Below are positions 9,125-12,953 of a stretch of DNA of 12,953 nucleotides, piece by piece. The notes under the pieces were generated by a model. It was not told the origin of the DNA and did no database searches. It saw nothing but the letters and a program-made list of their open reading frames with translations. Origin of the DNA: Trebouxia sp. TZW2008 (taxonomy: Eukaryota; Chlorophyta; Trebouxiophyceae; Trebouxiales; Trebouxiaceae); the NCBI GenBank assembly GCA_002118135.1, contig BDIU01000364.1:1-12953 (forward strand), given 5' to 3'. Each line of letters begins with the position of its first letter. Within the stretch, counting starts at the first letter, position 1. Made by a program: the position numbers and the translations under genes.

Positions 9125-12094
9125 ATGTCGCGACGGAGTCTCAAAGGCGTCGACAGTCATCGCAATGCAATTGACGCCAAGCTGCGCAAGTTGATGCCGC
9201 CAATGCGTCCGTCGAAGGGCAAGAAGCAGTTTACACAGTCAAAGGTAAGGCAGTTCAGCCTTGTTTTCGAAGGTGGCCAGTTGTCACAGCCACTTTCACT
9301 GGCAAATCTGTTCTGGCTCGTTCGCAGGCAGGCAAGACGCAGAAAGGTGCAAAGCATGCCAAGTATGCACCAGTCTATCGAGTCTACACTACCCAGCCTT
9401 CACAGCGCGCAGTCACTAAGCCAGCTTGCTTTGACCTGCAGGAAGACAGCAGCATCAGCTCATCATCAACTGCAGCTGCTGCACAAGGTGAGGTTTACAG
9501 TTGTGGCGTCCTGTATCTCTGACTGCCACTCTTACCTCTTTGTTTGCAGAGCATAAAGAAAGCAAAGCAGTTTGAGTTGCGGAAGCTCATCAGGAGGCTC
9601 AAGTCAGCTGCATCAGGTGTGCCCAAAGCCTGCCTTTGCAATGCACTTCCCCCTGGAAGCTACTTTACAGGCAGTAAATCTTGGCTGCTTCTCACAAAGG
9701 CTCCTGTTTTGACATCCAACAGCATAGACTCTTTCTCTCCTTCCTCTGCTGACACTCATTCAGATGCAGGCACTAGCCGGACAGCTTCACAAGCTGGCGC
9801 AGCATCAACACAAAAGCTGCAGGCTCAGTATGATGCAACAAAAGCTCTTAACACAGAAACTGCCCTGCATCAGGTACACTACCTTCTACCTGCTTTTCCG
9901 GCAGCCTTTCACTGCAATAGCTATGTTGCGCAGGGTCACATGTTGTTTTCCTTGGATTTTGGTTGGAGAGCTATTCACTACATGTGTATCCATGAATCAG
10001 TCTAAAACACACAAGCCTTAAAAGAACCACAAAGACAATGTCATAAGACAGCATCAGTTAACATGCAATTCATGAGGCTGCTTTAACAATGCCTGATCCC
10101 TGCAACAGTGCATGACTGCTGCAGTTGGCGTGTGGCTGAGCTAGTATGCAAAAGCTGAAATCACATTCAATCTCACAGGCTGCAGCTTCTTGTGGACTCA
10201 TGCAAGATACAGCTGCTCCCGATCAAGAGCCCAGCTCACTCAGCAAGCAGTCAATTGATTCCAGCAGCAAGTTTGCTCAGCTGGCAGTGACAAGGCTGCT
10301 GTCAGCAACCTGTGTCAAGCAGCAACTTGACAGCATCCAAAATCAGCAGCAGGCTGCACTAGGGACTGTAATGAACACAAGGGAGGCAGCCTCTCAGGCA
10401 AAAGCTAGCGCTGTGAATCATGAGGCACGCTGTCAAAGTGACACCGATGAGGACAACAGTGATCTTGCTTCAGACCAATCAGTAGATAGTCAGGACAGGG
10501 AGATCTCACAACATGAACATGACCAAACAGCAGAAGAAACAGAAGAGGATCAGCTGATAGCTGATGCTGTCATGGCCCGTGTGCTGAAGGAGCGGTAAGA
10601 TCACAGCACTGTGCTGTCTTGCAGCACTTGGCCTGCTATGCATGTCCTTCTGTATAGGTTGGTAGCATGACACCTCAGCATGCATGCCTGCTTGAGGCCA
10701 ATCCTTTTGCTTCTAAGATGAATCTTTTGTGTTCTTTTTGTTGCTTGCTTCCAGTACTACAAACATTTGCCCTCGCACGTACTTATGCAAGGCACACTGC
10801 TGGGTTATGTCCCCCCCAGCCCCCCCCCTCCGCTCCAACCATTTAGGCCCCCATCAACTGTATCACATGCACCGCTCATATGTCTGCTAAATGGGCAGGA
10901 TATCCTTTGTATGACGTTCACTAGTCATCAAATGCAGCACCTGATGCCAGCCTTTGATGTTGTCCACACACTGAATCCAGTCTGTGCCTGCAGGGCTGGC
11001 AATACTGGGCACAGCAAAATGGCGTCAAGTTGCAGCAGTCGGTCTACAGAAGCAGATGCCTCTGATGTGGGCACAGCTGTTTCAGCAGATGCATTGGAAG
11101 CAACAGGACAGCACAGGCAGGACATGTCAGGAGCTGATGTGGCACTTACAGCTCATCAGCAGCACAAAAAGCGCAAGTTTCAGGATGTTTCAGCTGAAAT
11201 TGATGGTGGGCTCAAAAGGCATGACAAGCAGGCAGCTGTCAAATCAAGTAACCAGGCCATGCCAAAGAAAAAGAAGAATAGGCTTGGGCAGCGTGCTAGG
11301 CAGCAGCTTGGGCGAGCTAAGCAGGGGCAGCAGTTAGGACGAGCGAAGCAGGATCAGCAAGCAGCATGGCAGCAAAATCACACTTGCATGGTGTGTTTCA
11401 CATCTTGCACCTCTCACATATGCTTGCAATCAGTTGAACTTTTGCTAGAGAGGGATGTGTCACTAATGCTAAGGTACATGAGACAAAACAAAGGTCTTTG
11501 TGTTGTTAGCAGTCAGCAAGCTCTTGTAATATGAACCCTTTACAGCAGCTTGTCATGCCAGGTCAGTGAAGTGCATGCATACCTCTGATGGCAAAAGGGC
11601 CTTCTTATACGTGACATGTGGGTAGCTTTTGCTATGCCTCAAGTCACTAAAGATGCTATGCTGACATGCTTTTGCTGCTGTTGCAGAAATCCTTTGCCAG
11701 CAACGCACCGCTTGGCCATAGGGGCGTTTCAAGGCCGGCTGCAAAGCGCCCCAAGACTGAGCAGCTTTCCCAGTCGGAACAAATGCACCCCTCTTGGCAG
11801 GCAAAGCAAAAGCAGAAGCAGGCAATGCTCACAGCTGCCCCTACAGGCAGTAAGACAGTGTTTGCTGAGGATGGGCTGGCTGTATCGACAGCAGCACCGG
11901 CAAAAGCTGTCAAGACAGGAACAGAGAACGCAGTGGACAGTAGCAAACAACATGTGACGGATTACCGTCACTGCCCACAACACCCAGTATCTGAGAAGCT
12001 GCATCCATCCTGGGATGCTAAACGCAATGCTGCCTTGCAGCAAAGTGAGCTTGCCAGCCGGACGCATGCTAGCAAGATTGTGTTCGAAGATTGA
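9125..12094 (+). CDS. BUD22/SRFBP1-family ribosome-biogenesis protein
   Basis: BUD22 proteins act in the nucleolus in maturation of small-subunit pre-rRNA; animal SRFBP1 (p49/STRAP) is the homologue. Exons: 9125-9244, 9332-9487, 9550-9616, 9770-9873, 10179-10594, 10755-10778, 10994-11390, 11687-12094; 1692 nt, 563 aa, phase-consistent. Family marks: a basic helix at residues 89-110 (LLHKSIKKAKQFELRKLIRR), an acidic Ser/Glu/Asp middle (about 215-280), a basic KKKKNRLGQRARQQL block near 387-401, and the C-terminal HPSW...(K)xVFED signature. That signature is present twice, at 461-490 and 533-563. Two 9-residue repeats (QQLGRAKQG/D) follow the basic block. Start uncertain: ATG 9125 has an in-frame stop upstream, but ATG 9356 inside exon 2 would also yield a family-like N-terminus. 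Exon 6 (24 nt) and the 9617-9769 intron are both frame-neutral, so isoforms may differ. Confidence 0.8.
9325..9332 (+). promoter_or_regulatory. Tandem 3' splice acceptor, 4 nt apart
   Basis: The sequence GCAGGCAG offers acceptors ending at 9327 and 9331. Only the second keeps exon 2 in frame with the BUD22 core encoded from 9550. The first opens a different frame through exon 2 and stops eight codons into exon 3 at a TGA. I used the second. Confidence 0.55.
10755..10778 (+). other. Putative 24-nt microexon of the BUD22-like gene
   Basis: A strong pyrimidine tract and CCAG precede 10755, and a GTACTT donor follows 10778. The exon adds eight residues (TTNICPR plus a split codon) without changing phase, and exon 5 also joins exon 7 in frame if it is skipped. 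The acceptor is the best argument for it; the donor is only fair. Confidence 0.4.
10811..10830. repeat. C-rich tract in intron
   Basis: Two runs of seven or more C separated by AG, inside the intron after the microexon. Homopolymer runs like this are prone to length errors and polymorphism. It lies outside the coding model, so it does not affect the frame. Confidence 0.7.
11301..11354 (+). repeat. 27-bp coding tandem repeat (QQLGRAKQ)
   Basis: Two diverged 27-bp copies (11301-11327 and 11328-11354) encode QQLGRAKQG and QQLGRAKQD in the BUD22-like protein. Most differences are synonymous or conservative at codon ends, so the repeat seems to be kept as protein. It extends the basic block after KKKKNRLGQRAR. 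Confidence 0.8.
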
Positions 12095-12508
12095 CACCAC
12101 GCTTTACCGGTCCTTATGTGCAAGTGAACTCGGATGAAACATTCAGCTCGAGTATGTATTGCGCTTTCTGACATCACAGTGTCCTAAGTGACTTTGATGT
12201 TACACCAGGCCCATGCTCTTTGTACATCAAGTGTCAGGATGTTGCGTACAGCTGGCATGATCCTGTACGATTTCCTTTCATGGAGGATTGAAAACTGTTT
12301 ATCCAAAGCTTGAGATGATATTGCGGTGCAGCATGCGCGTCTCCCTTTGCTACAGCGCAGGTTTCGCAAAGCAGCATCGTCACAGAGGAATATATATATT
12401 TACAACACTGACAACTGGCATTCTGGTGTTACTAAGCATTTCCAGGGTTATGTCAGCATTTGTCATGCTGCGTGCATGACTAAGCAGGGCGAAAGCATGA
12501 CAAATGTC

Positions 12509-12513
12509 TGTAA
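12509..12513 (+). terminator. Candidate poly(A) signal TGTAA for BUD22-like gene
   Basis: TGTAA about 415 nt past the stop of the BUD22-like gene. A second TGTAA lies at 12652-12656, with AATAAA at 12618-12623 between them, so the true site is undecided. Confidence 0.3.
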
Positions 12514-12588
12514 TTTTGAATGCTAGGTTTTATGAATCTGAAAGCAGGTTGGGTTCTGACCATGTAATTACCCTACCCACACTGCTTC

Positions 12589-12799
12589 ACACCCCTGTTG
12601 TCCTTATCTTTAATCAGAATAAACAGCCAGTACATTGCGCATACTGCTTTCTGTAACGCCCCACCTTCACACCTTCACACTAACTTTTAGAGAGAATAGA
12701 AGGTATGGTACTAAACAGGGGTACTGAAGCTTTATGTCCGTGAAGGTTCTATGATGTGAAGGTCTTAACACACGTGATACCCAGGTAACACCCCTGTTT
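12589..12799. repeat. Nested inverted and direct repeat cluster
   Basis: ACACCCCTGTT occurs at 12589-12599 and again at 12788-12798. Its reverse complement, AACAGGGGT, lies between them at 12714-12722; the 12713-12722 and 12790-12799 pair matches perfectly over 10 bp. Inside this frame, ACCTTCAC is tandemly duplicated at 12663-12678, and its reverse complement GTGAAGGT occurs twice, at 12740-12747 and 12756-12763. The region could fold into alternative hairpins. It resembles the subterminal repeats of a small DNA transposon or MITE, but no target-site duplication or transposase was identified. Confidence 0.6.
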
Positions 12800-12802
12800 C
12801 TT

Positions 12803-12818
12803 GCGCCGCTTGCGGCGC
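12803..12818. repeat. GC-rich hairpin, 7-bp stem, TT loop
   Basis: GCGCCGC (12803-12809) and GCGGCGC (12812-12818) are perfect reverse complements with a two-base gap. It sits just right of the nested repeat cluster. No gene end is adjacent, so it need not be a terminator. Confidence 0.6.
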
Positions 12819-12914
12819 CGCACTGGGCCACACTTGTAGGATACTAACAAAACTCATTCAAGTTCAAACTTTTGACTCTGTGTACGGCGTGGCCTGGCAT
12901 CTACGGATTGCCCT

Positions 12915-12928
12915 CGTCTACGTAGACG
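12915..12928. repeat. 14-nt palindrome CGTCTACGTAGACG
   Basis: A perfect palindrome near the right edge, followed by further overlapping TACG/GTAGA units and GTATATAC. It could be a dimeric factor site or part of a repeat continuing beyond the window. Confidence 0.6.
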
Positions 12929-12953
12929 TAGATATACAGCGTATATACGGAGT

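Larger units (their letters stand above)
12095..12953. other. Non-coding right end with poly(A) signals and inverted repeats
   Basis: No convincing exon on either strand; open frames are 60-70 codons and featureless. The left part probably holds the BUD22-like 3' UTR. From about 12589 to the end there is a cluster of short inverted repeats and palindromes, described separately. An AT run (ATATATAT) lies near 12391. The far right may belong to the promoter of a gene outside the window or to a mobile-element end. Confidence 0.5.

Noticed and set aside
8715..9194. Two plus-strand frames upstream of the BUD22-like gene
   Set aside because: They fall in the divergent promoter interval, show no motif and do not connect in phase to the ATG at 9125.
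9764..10021. 85-codon plus-strand frame in the BUD22-like gene
   Set aside because: It is an alternate frame of exon 4; the family-like sequence (STQKLQAQYDATKAL) is in the other frame.
11553..12177. Several minus-strand frames opposite the last BUD22-like exon
   Set aside because: They are antisense to an exon with two clear HPSW motifs.
12803..12818. GC-rich hairpin as a bacterial rho-independent terminator
   Set aside because: There is no T-run after the stem and the window is eukaryotic, so it is reported only as a hairpin.

Overview
The window is nuclear DNA from a eukaryote, most likely a green alga. Three lines of evidence support this. Genes are split by short GT-AG introns (about 60-360 bp) that often end in TGCAG. 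The complex I subunit encoded here has the plant/green-lineage form of the 23 kDa (TYKY) protein. Several gene ends carry TGTAA, the usual chlorophyte poly(A) signal. A trebouxiophyte-like alga is my guess. There is no sign of prokaryotic operons, CRISPR, rRNA, tRNA or IS elements.

Layout, left to right. (1) 1-501: presumed upstream region with perfect palindromes. (2) 502-2045, plus: an unrecognised, weakly F-box-like protein whose 3' half is hard to model because of an in-frame TGA and competing splice choices. (3) 2383-3486 (possibly to 3660), minus: an intronless type II membrane protein resembling a Golgi glycosyltransferase. (4) 4170-6011, plus: a complete seven-exon NDUFS8/TYKY gene, the one certain identification. 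(5) 6664-8665, minus: a six-exon gene of unknown function with a PB1-like N-terminus, a coiled coil and a Cys/His-rich C-terminus. (6) 9125-12094, plus: an eight-exon BUD22/SRFBP1-family gene (ribosome biogenesis) with its diagnostic C-terminal motif present twice. (7) 12095-12953: non-coding, with a cluster of nested inverted repeats and palindromes at the right edge.

Gene orientations are +, -, +, -, +. This gives two convergent gene pairs (2046-2382 and 6012-6663) and two divergent ones (3487-4169 and 8666-9124). The genes do not form a pathway: respiration, glycosylation and ribosome biogenesis are unrelated housekeeping roles. The exon models were built by hand from splice motifs, phase continuity and family resemblance. 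NDUFS8 and BUD22 close with correct phase through every exon.

No new multi-gene system is apparent. The most interesting points are in the BUD22-like gene (a 4-nt tandem splice acceptor that switches two open frames, a duplicated C-terminal motif, a 24-nt microexon, a frame-neutral intron), the in-frame TGA in the first gene, the intronless glycosyltransferase-like gene, and the repeat cluster at the right edge.
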